This document shows positions 1 to 9,144 of a DNA stretch of 64,000 bases, one piece after another. The notes beneath the pieces were generated by a model. That model saw only the letters and a program-made list of their open reading frames with translations. It did not search any database and was not told the origin of the DNA. Position 1 is the stretch's first letter. Each line of letters starts with the position of its first letter. The translations under genes and the position numbers were made by a program. Source of the DNA: CAVYHJ01 sp963768165 [NCBI: uncultured bacterium]. GTDB taxonomy: Bacteria > UBP4 > UBA4092. The DNA is taken from positions 926,255 through 990,254 of the forward strand of contig CAVYHJ010000026.1 in NCBI GenBank assembly GCA_963768165.1, given 5' to 3'.

Positions 1-2
1 AT

Positions 3-611
3 TTTATGACTCTCGAAACCAGCCTTGATTCCTTTTCCAAAGTAAAGTATAAAGAACTGGGTGATTTCATCAATCAACCCTATACCGTGGAAATTCAGAA
101 ACGCGGCGGCACGGCGGTATTAACTTTTTCACGTAAGGGACATCTTTGGTATAACGGGAACAATGACCCCGTTGAGATTGTCAAAAAGATTACCCTATCC
201 AAAGATTCCAATTCCTATAAAGCAGAATACAAAATTACCAATATGTCTCAATCTCACATCAAGGCGATTTTTGGTGTGGAATTTAATTATGCGCTCCTGG
301 CGGGAAATGCCGATGATCGCTATTATTATATTCCCGGAGTTACTCTCGCGGATAAAAGGTTAGCCAGCATTGGTGAAAACCAAAACGTTTCGGAAGTGGG
401 ACTCAAAGACCACTGGTTGAAAGTGGATTGTAATCTCAAAACGTCCTCCCCTGCCCGACTCTGGCGATTCCCCATCGAAACCGTGTCCCAATCCGAAGGC
501 GGTTTTGAAAAAATCTACCAGAGTTCCGTCATCCTCCCCAATTGGTATCTGGAACTATCCCCCGGCAAATCCTGGTCCGTTACCATTACTCAAGATATTC
601 GGCATTTCTAA
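3..611 (+). CDS. C-terminal part of a GH57-type alpha-amylase / 4-alpha-glucanotransferase (5' end outside window)
   Basis: The frame is open to the left edge, so this is only the last ~200 residues of a larger protein. The visible part is an all-beta domain with the pattern of the C-terminal domain (DUF1926 type) of GH57 alpha-amylases and 4-alpha-glucanotransferases: an opening ETSLDSF and LGDF, a middle FGVEFNYALLAGNADDR, and a closing WRFPIETVSQSEGGFE followed by PNWYLELSPG. In that family the catalytic (beta/alpha)7 barrel lies N-terminal, so no catalytic residue can be checked here. The role would be alpha-1,4-glucan hydrolysis or rearrangement. The assignment rests on motif recall only. 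Confidence 0.6.
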   Translation, partial: FMTLETSLDSFSKVKYKELGDFINQPYTVEIQKRGGTAVLTFSRKGHLWYNGNNDPVEIVKKITLSKDSNSYKAEYKITNMSQSHIKAIFGVEFNYALLAGNADDRYYYIPGVTLADKRLASIGENQNVSEVGLKDHWLKVDCNLKTSSPARLWRFPIETVSQSEGGFEKIYQSSVILPNWYLELSPGKSWSVTITQDIRHF

Positions 612-626
612 ATAACAGTCCCTCTT

Positions 627-715
627 TGTCATTCTGAGCGCAGCGAAGAATCCCTGTGTTCTACCTGATGTAAAACGACTTTTGACAGAGATTCTTCGCT
701 GCGCTCAGAATGACA
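627..715. repeat. Inverted pair of a dispersed intergenic repeat (26-bp perfect arms)
   Basis: Positions 627-652 and 690-715 are perfect reverse complements (26 bp), built on TCATTCTGAGCGCAGCGAAG. They flank a 37-bp spacer. The left copy continues into CTGTGTTCTACC. The same core and tail recur at 38906-38955, and the core alone at 38837-38876. The arms lie just downstream of the GH57 stop codon, so the RNA would form a long hairpin able to end or protect that transcript. No T-run follows. Confidence 0.85.
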
Positions 716-847
716 GATTACGTGATTTTGGTCTTCTAGTTAGCTTTCTTTACTGTATCGGAATTAGTCTATTTCTTGCTTTATTCTCTACCCTCTCAAA
801 ACCGAACCCCAACCGAACCACCAGCAAACATACACCGAACCAGAAGC

Positions 848-890
848 GGAGGGGGACTGGAGTTGCTATTAGCAATTCCAGTCCCCCTCC
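848..890. repeat. Long GC-rich hairpin (19-bp stem, 5-nt loop)
   Basis: Arms 848-866 and 872-890 pair over 19 positions with one G-T wobble; the loop is TATTA. It lies 27 bp past the stop of the minus-strand gene ending at 917 and ~240 bp past the GH57 stop. It may act as a transcript 3' end for either strand, although neither side has the U-run of a classical intrinsic terminator. Confidence 0.7.
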
Positions 891-916
891 AGTGCAGATT
901 CGGTACTAAAAATGGA

Positions 917-1393
917 TTAGTGGGTAAGTAGATAGTTGGAAATAAAGAGATTAGAACCGTTCTTGGGTAAGCCTTTCGCTTTCTTTTCCCAAACGGCTTT
1001 TTGAGCGGGAGAAAGGGAATGCCATGCCGCTTGTGCAGGTGCCATCTTTGCTCTTTGTGCTTCTTGGGCAGGGGTGCGGGGGTTCCTGGGTTTGGTATCT
1101 TTTTTGGCATATTGATTCCCGGTTTTTCCGATACGGGCGTAAATTAAGTCCTTAAATTTCCCATGCGCTGTCATGGAGTCCAAGGGGAATTGTTCGATGA
1201 TTACGACAACATTCCCACCGAGAACTGAATGAGGGAGAGAGTCCAACACCCGGCGGGTTTTGGCTGGGGTGACATGTACCCCGTCCGATGAAAATATGGA
1301 TTGGAGAGCGGATTGCAAAACTATCTCCAACTCTTTTCCTTGAAATACTTTGATAACTTTATCTTTAGGTCGTTGATATTTATGTCCTGGCAT
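917..1393 (-). CDS. Conserved hypothetical protein, HMG-box-like C-terminal pattern
   Basis: The product has 158 aa. A strong Shine-Dalgarno AAGGAGG lies a few bases before the ATG at 1393, which fixes the start. Residues ~1-95 are mixed alpha/beta and unrecognised. Residues ~103-155 are rich in Pro, Ala, Lys and aromatic residues (NPRTPAQEAQRAKMA, then WHSLSPAQKAVWEKKAKG, then LFISNYL). Similar helical segments occur in small phage- and plasmid-type proteins and loosely resemble HMG-box DNA-binding helices. No enzyme motif or membrane segment is visible. It is transcribed alone on the minus strand. Function unknown. Confidence 0.6.
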   Translation of the reverse strand: MPGHKYQRPKDKVIKVFQGKELEIVLQSALQSIFSSDGVHVTPAKTRRVLDSLPHSVLGGNVVVIIEQFPLDSMTAHGKFKDLIYARIGKTGNQYAKKDTKPRNPRTPAQEAQRAKMAPAQAAWHSLSPAQKAVWEKKAKGLPKNGSNLFISNYLLTH

Positions 1394-1487
1394 ATGTGCC
1401 TCCTTCTAAAGTAAATATATTCCTTCCCCACAATATCCACATTTTATTATACCAAATAATAGACTAACAGAAAATAGGGTACTGAAG

Positions 1488-1521
1488 GCGTCGGGAAAGA
1501 GAAGACGTTCATTCCCGACGC
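1488..1521. repeat. Short hairpin repeat, copy 1 (covaries with the copy at 37318-37352)
   Basis: A 9-bp stem (1488-1496 with 1513-1521: GCGTCGGGA / TCCCGACGC) encloses a 16-nt loop containing GTTCAT. A second copy at 37318-37352 keeps the loop motif but has two compensatory base-pair changes in the stem. The copy lies in the 253-bp gap between the genes ending at 1646 and starting at 1393. Confidence 0.7.
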
Positions 1522-1645
1522 AGAGAAAACAAATGAGTACGGTGTAATAAACTATATGCCGATTGATTGGACAAAGAAGATGGGGGAGATACCGGTGCGG
1601 GCGAGGTGTATATATTTCGGAATCGGAAGGGTGAGGGTTCCACAC

Positions 1646-4432
1646 TTAAAACATACTTTTCAAATCATCCACCGATAACTTATATCCCGGATTAAACTGA
1701 GACGAAGTCATGTATTGCAGGATACTGGAATAGAACTGCCGACCTTCCGGGGTATCGGTAATCGCCGACAAATTCACGGTACTGACCAATAATTTCCCGG
1801 AGCCAACTTTAAACTCAAACACAGTTCCCAATTTATGATTTCGGTCGATATTATCAATCACCTGCACGATTGGCCGGTATTCTTTCGGGATCATATCCAA
1901 AATAAAAGGCCGGGAATTTTTACATATAGTCCACCACTGCCAGTCATTATGCGACTCGGTAGGAAACCCTTTGAATAGTGGATGTTGGGGATTTACCAGG
2001 ATTCCCAGAGTCCCCGGGGATACCGGTTTATTATTTTGTTCACAAATATTCTTAAACATCAACCAGTTCCAAAACTCATTGATAAACTGGGGTCCCAGGG
2101 ATTTGTCTTTGATATCCTCCGGGTTGGGGATGAATAAAACAGTACCACCCTGATTCAGTTGGTCCAAGGTTGGCTGATCCAGAGTGTTGACTATTTTAAT
2201 TTGAGTCGGGACATTGATATTGATGTCTGATGGATAGACCCATACCGGATAATGATTGCGGTAGGGAGTTCCATCTATAGTCAGGGTGAGAATTGTTTTT
2301 TGAGCTTGCTTGATGTTACCCAATGGAATTTTAATCTCAGCAATTTCAGTCAGTTCCCCCTGGGCGATATCCTTTATTTTTTTACTCCCTTCCCCAATAA
2401 GTACATTACTCTCAGTAGAAACCAATTTCCAAGATACTGTTTTATCAACTATATCTTTCGGACCATAATTGGCTATCTCTATCTTGCCATGGAATGTTTC
2501 TTTATTCATCCAACAATATTTTTGCATGACCAATAGAGGAACCACCCTGTTGCAAAATTCCCGGAACTCTGTGGGAGCCACTATTCCTTTACTTTTCAAA
2601 AACGCATTCAACATCCCCACCAAAGCAGTTCCCTGACCCGGATAATCCTGCAAATCCAATAATTGAAACCCACCGAATCCTTTGGTGCGAAGGGCTGTTT
2701 CTATTTCTTCCTTATATTCAATCAATGCAGATTGCCCGGAGGATTTAAAAAAGTCATTAGCCTGATCCAGCATTCCAGCCTTTTCCAACCGGCTACGATA
2801 TTCTATTAAATGGTCTGCTTTCACCACCCCGGCATATTCAGGGATTTCTTTATAATCCGGATAAACCTGATATTGTCCGACTTCATGCCCGATTACCGGC
2901 ATATTGATTCCCTCGATGGCTCCTTCATAATTTCTTAACGTTGACGGATACTCGGAATTAATCAAACCGCTGCCAGGATCTTCTGCCGTTGCAAAAGATG
3001 ACCGGACATGATATTTCCGGGTCGGTTGATACCCTTTAGTCCAGGCAATATCAAAAAAATCATCATGAACACCCGGTTTGGGATCCCAATAAAAGGGATT
3101 GGTTCCGATAGCATATAAATGCCGGTTATCCCGGGCTTTTAAATATAAAACCATATCATCCATCACCTCCCGGCTGCCCCCCAATTCATTCCCCAGGGTG
3201 ATTAGCACAAAGGACGGATGATTCCCATAATCACTTAATATATGATTCCCTTCATTCCTCATAAAATTGATAAGGGTGGTGTTTTTTTCATCATAACTAC
3301 CCCAGTAGGGTAATTCGGGCTGCAGGTAGACCCCTTCCATATCGGCGGCTTGAAATGCTGCCTCCGGCGGACACCAGGAATGAAATCGGACATGGTTGAT
3401 TCCATACTCTTTCAGAATTTTGTAATATCTTATCCAATCGTTTAACTCCATCGGGGTATGCGCTGTCAATGGAAACACACAGCCATCATGTTTCCCCCGC
3501 AGAAATGTCTTTTTTCCATTAATGGTGAATTGTGTTTCTTGTGTTTTAAATTCCCTTAATCCAAAATCCACTGATTGACAATCGAGCACCCCGTTATCCC
3601 CTGATAATTTTACTTCCAGTTGATATAGGGCGGGAGTAAACTCACTCCATAACCTTGCACTTTTACCTAATGCGTATTTAATGACAATATTGTTATCTCC
3701 TTTAATTAGGTTTACAGGAGTGGTTAATTCCGGCACCTGTTGCGGATTCCCATAGTTCCATGAATGAGCTTTCATTACAACTGATGTTTTACCGATATTC
3801 ACAACCTCATTCTGTATTTCTACATTAACCAGGATTTCCTTTTTATGAATATCGGGATAGATTGTTACCTTCTCTATCCGGGTGAGTGGTGTGGCTTCCA
3901 AATAAAACTTGCCTAAAATCCCATTAAAGTTATTTTGGTCGTCATATCCTAAAATATGTGACCCACCGGTCGGCACTGATTTATGGGTATTATCCACCAT
4001 CAAGGTGAGTACATGTCTTCCCGGATTAAGTTTCCCGGTTACATCATAAACCTGTGCTGAGGAAAGTAATTTATTGGACCCTATTCTCTGGCGGTCTATC
4101 CAGAGTTCGGTGACTTTTGTCCGTTCCATTACCAGCTTCAAGTGCTTGCCGATAAAAGATGCCGGAATATCAATATCCCGTTTATACCAGGCTGTTCCTA
4201 CATAGGTGAATAATTGATTGAGTGTTCCCGGTAAACGTATCTTGTCCTTAAATGTTTTCTCCTGCCAGTTTTCCTGTAGTCCGATATTGTCAGTATCTGT
4301 TTGATACTGCCATTCCCCGGTTAAATCAATTTTTTCTTTGGTAGGCATTATGCTCTTCACCTCTTTCGAATAGCCAGAAGAAAGTATTAAACCCCAGAGG
4401 ACAACAGGGAGAAAATATTTTAATCCCTTCAT
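1646..4432 (-). CDS. Secreted glycoside hydrolase family 2 protein (beta-galactosidase-like)
   Basis: The product has ~928 aa from the ATG at 4432. An in-frame TTG at 4447 would add five residues, but the signal peptide (KGLKYFLPVVLWGLILSSGYS) is placed better from the ATG. Domain order fits GH2: jelly-roll sugar-binding domain (~35-180), Ig-like domain (~185-295), TIM barrel (~300-590) and C-terminal beta domains. The acid/base Glu lies in LGNELGG at ~416. A candidate nucleophile Glu is in GHEVGQYQVYP at ~517. It probably cleaves beta-linked side chains or oligosaccharides in the periplasm or outside the cell. It is the last gene of a minus-strand GH3 / CE2 / GH2 series. The exact substrate cannot be read from sequence. 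Confidence 0.85.
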   Translation of the reverse strand: MKGLKYFLPVVLWGLILSSGYSKEVKSIMPTKEKIDLTGEWQYQTDTDNIGLQENWQEKTFKDKIRLPGTLNQLFTYVGTAWYKRDIDIPASFIGKHLKLVMERTKVTELWIDRQRIGSNKLLSSAQVYDVTGKLNPGRHVLTLMVDNTHKSVPTGGSHILGYDDQNNFNGILGKFYLEATPLTRIEKVTIYPDIHKKEILVNVEIQNEVVNIGKTSVVMKAHSWNYGNPQQVPELTTPVNLIKGDNNIVIKYALGKSARLWSEFTPALYQLEVKLSGDNGVLDCQSVDFGLREFKTQETQFTINGKKTFLRGKHDGCVFPLTAHTPMELNDWIRYYKILKEYGINHVRFHSWCPPEAAFQAADMEGVYLQPELPYWGSYDEKNTTLINFMRNEGNHILSDYGNHPSFVLITLGNELGGSREVMDDMVLYLKARDNRHLYAIGTNPFYWDPKPGVHDDFFDIAWTKGYQPTRKYHVRSSFATAEDPGSGLINSEYPSTLRNYEGAIEGINMPVIGHEVGQYQVYPDYKEIPEYAGVVKADHLIEYRSRLEKAGMLDQANDFFKSSGQSALIEYKEEIETALRTKGFGGFQLLDLQDYPGQGTALVGMLNAFLKSKGIVAPTEFREFCNRVVPLLVMQKYCWMNKETFHGKIEIANYGPKDIVDKTVSWKLVSTESNVLIGEGSKKIKDIAQGELTEIAEIKIPLGNIKQAQKTILTLTIDGTPYRNHYPVWVYPSDININVPTQIKIVNTLDQPTLDQLNQGGTVLFIPNPEDIKDKSLGPQFINEFWNWLMFKNICEQNNKPVSPGTLGILVNPQHPLFKGFPTESHNDWQWWTICKNSRPFILDMIPKEYRPIVQVIDNIDRNHKLGTVFEFKVGSGKLLVSTVNLSAITDTPEGRQFYSSILQYMTSSQFNPGYKLSVDDLKSMF

Positions 4433-4485
4433 AAATGACTGGCCCAAATGACTGTTTCCAATGAAGTGTACTCTATGTCAGGTTT

Positions 4486-5580
4486 TTATTTCTCAGTAAA
4501 TATTTTACAGGAATCAATTGCCTGGATAAGCTGGTCGGCTATAGTCTGGTCCCCTTCTACTGTCGGATGACCATCTATATATAACGCATCCACTTTATCA
4601 TATTGGGAATAATAGATATCTTTAAACCCAGCGGCTTTTTCTTCATCCACCACTTGTTTCACATTAGTGCGCATCCATTCCGGGTAACCGCCATTGGCCA
4701 TGATTTTAGCTTTGGGATAATCTTTCCGAAGAGTTGCCAGGAAATCCTTATACCCATTCCGGAACTTTAATGAGTTCTCATCAGGTATCTGGCCATCTTT
4801 TCCTTTCAATCCGGAAGAATCGTTTAACCCCAGTAAAATAACCACCAAGTCCGGCTGCCATTGTTTGAAATCCCATTTCGGTTCCTCGGCTTCCATTAAA
4901 GTCCGGTCCCATCTCTTAGGAATGGTCAGGTCATAATTGGCCTGCCAGTCACAAACCAGCCCGCTCCCTGATCGGCAAATCGTATGATAATCCGCATTAT
5001 AATGGTTGGCAACCAGGACTGAAAATCCTTTATCCATATTGGTCAATGGAAATTTCTCTTCCCATTTTAATCCGGGATGGGTCACTTCATTTCCTTCCGA
5101 GGCAGTATAAGAATCTCCCAGAAACTCAATCTTCCGGTTTGGCTTAGCCGAAGGAGAAAGCAACTTCCCTTTGCTGTCTAATAGTAACCCTGAAAATGAA
5201 TAAATAGTGCTGTTGAAAGAAAAGTTCCGTTTGCTGAACTTGAGAATATGCGGGGTATTACTCAGGCTGGTGGCCAGGGTATAATCCGACTCCCCCTGTT
5301 TATCCCCATGAAACACATTGATAAATTTCCCGTCAATATACACATTATAATAACAGACATTATCATCTGTCCTTACTCCGATGCTGCTCCCGGTAAACTT
5401 GGCAACAATAAAAGTCCCGGGCCAGGAATGTTTAGCATGCAGTGGATCACTGAAATCCCACCGGCCATAATATTGTATATTCGGATTATTCGCGGGAATA
5501 AAATTTACAGCATTTAAATTGCTGCTAAATCCGATGATCGGTACTAATAACATAAGTATAGAATTATAAAACCTTTTCAT
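4486..5580 (-). CDS. Secreted SGNH-type carbohydrate esterase, CE2-like acetylesterase
   Basis: The product has 364 aa from the ATG at 5580, preceded by GGGTGG; an in-frame GTG lies four codons upstream. It has an N-terminal signal peptide, a jelly-roll domain (~30-135, with YYGRWDFSD and YIDGKF) and then an SGNH hydrolase domain. The SGNH blocks are visible: GDSYTASEGNE (nucleophile Ser), GLNDSS (block III) and DGHPTVEGD (Asp-x-x-His of block V). A beta-sandwich followed by a GDSL domain is the CE2 arrangement, which removes acetyl groups from xylan, mannan and related glycans. It sits between GH3 and GH2 genes on one strand, which fits a role in trimming acetylated hemicellulose. Confidence 0.85.
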   Translation of the reverse strand: MKRFYNSILMLLVPIIGFSSNLNAVNFIPANNPNIQYYGRWDFSDPLHAKHSWPGTFIVAKFTGSSIGVRTDDNVCYYNVYIDGKFINVFHGDKQGESDYTLATSLSNTPHILKFSKRNFSFNSTIYSFSGLLLDSKGKLLSPSAKPNRKIEFLGDSYTASEGNEVTHPGLKWEEKFPLTNMDKGFSVLVANHYNADYHTICRSGSGLVCDWQANYDLTIPKRWDRTLMEAEEPKWDFKQWQPDLVVILLGLNDSSGLKGKDGQIPDENSLKFRNGYKDFLATLRKDYPKAKIMANGGYPEWMRTNVKQVVDEEKAAGFKDIYYSQYDKVDALYIDGHPTVEGDQTIADQLIQAIDSCKIFTEK

Positions 5581-5672
5581 AGTGTTAACCACCCTTGTTT
5601 ATGATTTTGTTAATAAATCCTTAATTATTTTAAAAAGCAATATACATTATTCCATTACTATGGTAAGTTTTT

Positions 5673-7838
5673 TTAGTCCACAACATCCACCAATGCATTG
5701 GCTTTTATATCTGCAGAAGAACTGCCTATCATCAGTTGAATTTTATCTTTCTCAACAATAAATTTTTGCTGTTTACTATCCCAATAAGCTAATTGCTCAG
5801 CTTTTAATGGGAAAGTTATGGTCTTATTTTCTCCCGGTTCGATAGAGACTCTCTTAAACCATTTCAGTTCTTTACTGGGGCGGACTACGGATGAACCAAA
5901 ATGTTTGACATACATCTGCACCACTTCTTCTCCCAACCGAGTACCGGTATTGGTCACATCGATACTTATATTGATTTCACCATCTGATTTCAAAGTACTG
6001 GAACTGACTTTTAAATTGGAATAGGAAAACTTGGTATAACTTAATCCATAACCAAAGGGATATAACGGATCTCCCCGGAAATACATATACGTTTTCCCAT
6101 CCCGGATATTGTAATCCATCATGGGAGGAAGCTGTTCCAATGACTTCGGCCAGGTCTCTACCAATCTACCCGCTGGATTATAATCACCAAAAATCACATC
6201 TGCCAGGGCATTCCCTGTCTCTTCACTGCAATGAGTCATATGCAATATAGCCGGGACATTCTTCTGCGTCCAGTTAATGGCATAAGGGAAACTGGATATT
6301 AAGACTACAATGGTATTGGTATTGGCAGCATAAACTTGTTTAATTAATTCTTCCTGTTCGAGAGTAAGAGATTCCCGGTCCACTCCTTCTCTACCATAAC
6401 TGGGCTGGGAGACATCCCCCCATTCCCCATTCCCAACCGGCTGGTTGCCAACACAGACGATGGCAACTTGGGACTTCTTGGCATTATATACTGCTTCCCC
6501 ATCTATGTTATCCACAGCATAGGTCACTACGGCATCTTTACCCACCTTGTTTTTAATGCCCTGCAGCGGGGTGATTCGATAAGGAGGTGTCCCACTATAC
6601 CAATCCAATAAAACTTCATCAGCACGTGGACCTATCACGGCGATGGTGGATACGTTGCTTACATTTAACGGTAATAAATTACTGGAGTTTTTTAATAATA
6701 CAATAGATTTTTGGGTAGCTAGACGGGCGATGGATTGATGTTTTTCCGACAACCAGGGTTCTTCTGGTTCGGTCATCCGGCTATAGGGAACCATCTCCGG
6801 CGGATCCAATAATCCTAACTTGATGAATACCCGGAAATTACCTCGAATCACAGCATCGATATCTGATTCGGTTAACAACTTCTTATCCAAAGCATCGGGG
6901 ACTGCCGGTCGAACCCTGTCTAGAAATTGGGATATCCCGGCTTTCACTGCACCAGTTGCTGCATGGGCTAAATCCGGATAATATTTATGGTCAGAAACTA
7001 ATAACCGGATTGACCCGCCATCAGTACAAATAATTCCATTTAGCCCCCATTCTTTTTCAGCGACATCTTTTAATATCGGTTGGACAGTACAAGGTATCCC
7101 ATTCACTGCATTATAGGCGGCCATAAATGCGTTACTATGTCCTTCCTCTATCCCCATCCGGAAAGGGACAGAGTAATATTCCCGGAATAATCTTTCATCA
7201 AAATTTGATGAAGTACTCTCTCGGTGGTTCTCATTACTATTAGCCAGAAAATGTTTCATTAAGGAGGCAGTCATCCAATATTTCGGGTCATTGCCCTGCA
7301 ACCCATGAACCATGGCGACCACCATCGTCCCGTTAAAATAAGGGTCTTCACCAAAACATTCTTCAGTCCTACCCCAGCGCGGGTCCCGTCCAATATCAGC
7401 ATTCGGTGCTCGCACAATCACTGAACCTCGACGGTATTTGGTGGGGTTATTATAAATATACCGGGCTTCATATCCTTCCACAGTTCCCATTTGCCGAACA
7501 ATTTCCGGGTCCCAAGTTTCTCCCATCCCGATTGCCTGCGGAAAAATAGTGGTAGAGAGTCGGCCAAACCGACCCCAATTAGAGGGTCCGCCCCGGGCTA
7601 CCCCATGCAATCCTTCCACATGGCCGGTACCCCGAATGTTTAAACTGCTTACACTATTGAAACTATTCAGGCAATCGATCTTCTCATCCAAGGTCATGAT
7701 ACTCAACAGGTTATCAATTCTTTTCTCCACTGGTAGGTTGGGGTCCTGCCATGGATACTGATACACTGCGGGACTGGCCAAAATACTACAATTCATCACC
7801 AAAATAGCCGGAAGTATTATTTTTATTATGTTTTTCAT
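5673..7838 (-). CDS. Secreted glycoside hydrolase family 3 (beta-glucosidase / xylosidase type)
   Basis: The product has ~721 aa. The ATG at 7838 is preceded by AAGGA and starts a clean signal peptide; an upstream in-frame start at 7883 lacks both. The TIM-barrel domain (~45-360) carries the substrate-binding GRDPRWGR and KHF motifs and the nucleophile Asp in GIICTDGGS (~273). The alpha/beta sandwich follows (~375-580), then a fibronectin-III-like C-terminal domain (~610-720). The lack of an insertion between domains fits beta-glucosidases and beta-xylosidases that act on oligosaccharides. It is the first gene of the GH3-CE2-GH2 series. Specificity is open. Confidence 0.88.
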   Translation of the reverse strand: MKNIIKIILPAILVMNCSILASPAVYQYPWQDPNLPVEKRIDNLLSIMTLDEKIDCLNSFNSVSSLNIRGTGHVEGLHGVARGGPSNWGRFGRLSTTIFPQAIGMGETWDPEIVRQMGTVEGYEARYIYNNPTKYRRGSVIVRAPNADIGRDPRWGRTEECFGEDPYFNGTMVVAMVHGLQGNDPKYWMTASLMKHFLANSNENHRESTSSNFDERLFREYYSVPFRMGIEEGHSNAFMAAYNAVNGIPCTVQPILKDVAEKEWGLNGIICTDGGSIRLLVSDHKYYPDLAHAATGAVKAGISQFLDRVRPAVPDALDKKLLTESDIDAVIRGNFRVFIKLGLLDPPEMVPYSRMTEPEEPWLSEKHQSIARLATQKSIVLLKNSSNLLPLNVSNVSTIAVIGPRADEVLLDWYSGTPPYRITPLQGIKNKVGKDAVVTYAVDNIDGEAVYNAKKSQVAIVCVGNQPVGNGEWGDVSQPSYGREGVDRESLTLEQEELIKQVYAANTNTIVVLISSFPYAINWTQKNVPAILHMTHCSEETGNALADVIFGDYNPAGRLVETWPKSLEQLPPMMDYNIRDGKTYMYFRGDPLYPFGYGLSYTKFSYSNLKVSSSTLKSDGEINISIDVTNTGTRLGEEVVQMYVKHFGSSVVRPSKELKWFKRVSIEPGENKTITFPLKAEQLAYWDSKQQKFIVEKDKIQLMIGSSSADIKANALVDVVD

Positions 7839-8009
7839 AAGGTTATCCTTTGAAGTAAGTGGATTGTTTGTTTTTATTATCATTCACAATAACCTACAAA
7901 CATATCAAGAATTTCCTATTTTGACCATAGTAGATAGTAGAATATATAAATCAGTTCCTGGTTTAGAGTTTAAAGGAAAAAGATATTCTTTAAAGTCTCC
8001 TAGCAAAAA

Positions 8010-9143
8010 TTATGGCAGTTTAAGGAAATCCAAAATAGCCTGTGCGGCACGTCTGGAGGCGCCAGGTTCACCGAGTTTTTCTTTAGCTTTCATCAATTCG
8101 ATTCGCGTGTCTGCTAAAAGCTGTTTATTATTTAAGAGTTCCAACGCTTGTTTGGCAAGATTGTCCGGGGTCAAGTCATATTGAACCAATTCAGGTACAA
8201 CCTTTTTACCTGCCACTAAATTAGCCAATCCAATATATGGTAACCGAATCATCCATTGGGCAAAAAAGTAGGTTAAGAAGGCCACCTGATACACGATAAT
8301 CATGGGAGTACCGATAATCGCTCCTTCCAAAGTGGCAGTGCCGGAGGCAACCAGAGATAAATCAGATGCCGCCCGCCAGTCATATTTTTCATGAGTAACG
8401 ATAGTCACCGGCAAATGCGATCGTGCAATCAAATTTTCCACAAGAGAACGATAATTGTTATGCACCAATAGAAGAATAAATTGCGCGCTGGGAATTTCCT
8501 TGCGAATCCGTACTCCCGATTCCAACATAACTGGCAGATGATTACGAATTTCCTGCAACCGACTTCCCGGTAAAAGGGTAATAATTGGCGAATGATTATC
8601 CAATTTGTTTTCAAAACACATGGTTTCTCGCGATTTATAAATTTTAATTACATCCAAAAGCGGATGTCCAATAAATTCGGTTTTCAAGAATGTTCCTGCG
8701 TAGGTTTCTGTTTCAAAGGGAAGAATTAACAACATGAGAGAAATTAGTTTGGCAATTTGGGGAATTCTTTTTTTCCCCCAAGCCCAGACCTGGGGACTAA
8801 TGTAATAAATAATCGGAATATGCAGGAAATGAATCCTTTGGGCAAGGCGGAGATTGAAACCGGGATAATCCACCAGAATAATGGCATCGGGATGATTTTC
8901 TTTAATCCACGAGACCGAATCATGCATTACTTTATTAAAAAACGAATAATTTTTTATAACTTCCCAAAACCCAATGACGGCGTGTTCTACTAAATCACAC
9001 AACAGGTGCGCTCCGGCTTGTTTCATGCGTTCCCCGCCCAAACCATACATCTGGATTTCAGGACGCAAGACGGTTAATTCGCGAATCAGGTTGGCGGCAT
9101 GTAAATCGCTGGATTCTTCTCCCGCAACAATAAATATTTTCAT
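8010..9143 (-). CDS. lpxB: Lipid-A-disaccharide synthase
   Basis: The product has 377 aa, the usual LpxB length. It joins UDP-2,3-diacylglucosamine and lipid X into the tetra-acyl disaccharide of lipid A on the cytoplasmic face of the inner membrane. The N-terminus IFIVAGEESSDLHAANL is the LpxB signature (aGE-SGD type). Later GT-B landmarks include LLPGSRLQEI and SGTATLEGAIIGTPMIIVY. It is the last gene of the lpxA-lpxI-Gfo/Idh-lpxB operon, one base after the preceding stop. The paired lpxA and lpxI make the call firm. Confidence 0.95.
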   Translation of the reverse strand: MKIFIVAGEESSDLHAANLIRELTVLRPEIQMYGLGGERMKQAGAHLLCDLVEHAVIGFWEVIKNYSFFNKVMHDSVSWIKENHPDAIILVDYPGFNLRLAQRIHFLHIPIIYYISPQVWAWGKKRIPQIAKLISLMLLILPFETETYAGTFLKTEFIGHPLLDVIKIYKSRETMCFENKLDNHSPIITLLPGSRLQEIRNHLPVMLESGVRIRKEIPSAQFILLLVHNNYRSLVENLIARSHLPVTIVTHEKYDWRAASDLSLVASGTATLEGAIIGTPMIIVYQVAFLTYFFAQWMIRLPYIGLANLVAGKKVVPELVQYDLTPDNLAKQALELLNNKQLLADTRIELMKAKEKLGEPGASRRAAQAILDFLKLP

Positions 9144-9144
9144 A

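Noticed and set aside
796-1110. Minus-strand frame of 104 aa
   Set aside because: It overlaps the better-supported gene 917-1393 in another frame and runs through the long hairpin; composition is low-complexity.
1406-1645. Minus-strand frame of 79 aa
   Set aside because: It covers the hairpin repeat and has no ribosome site or recognisable protein pattern.
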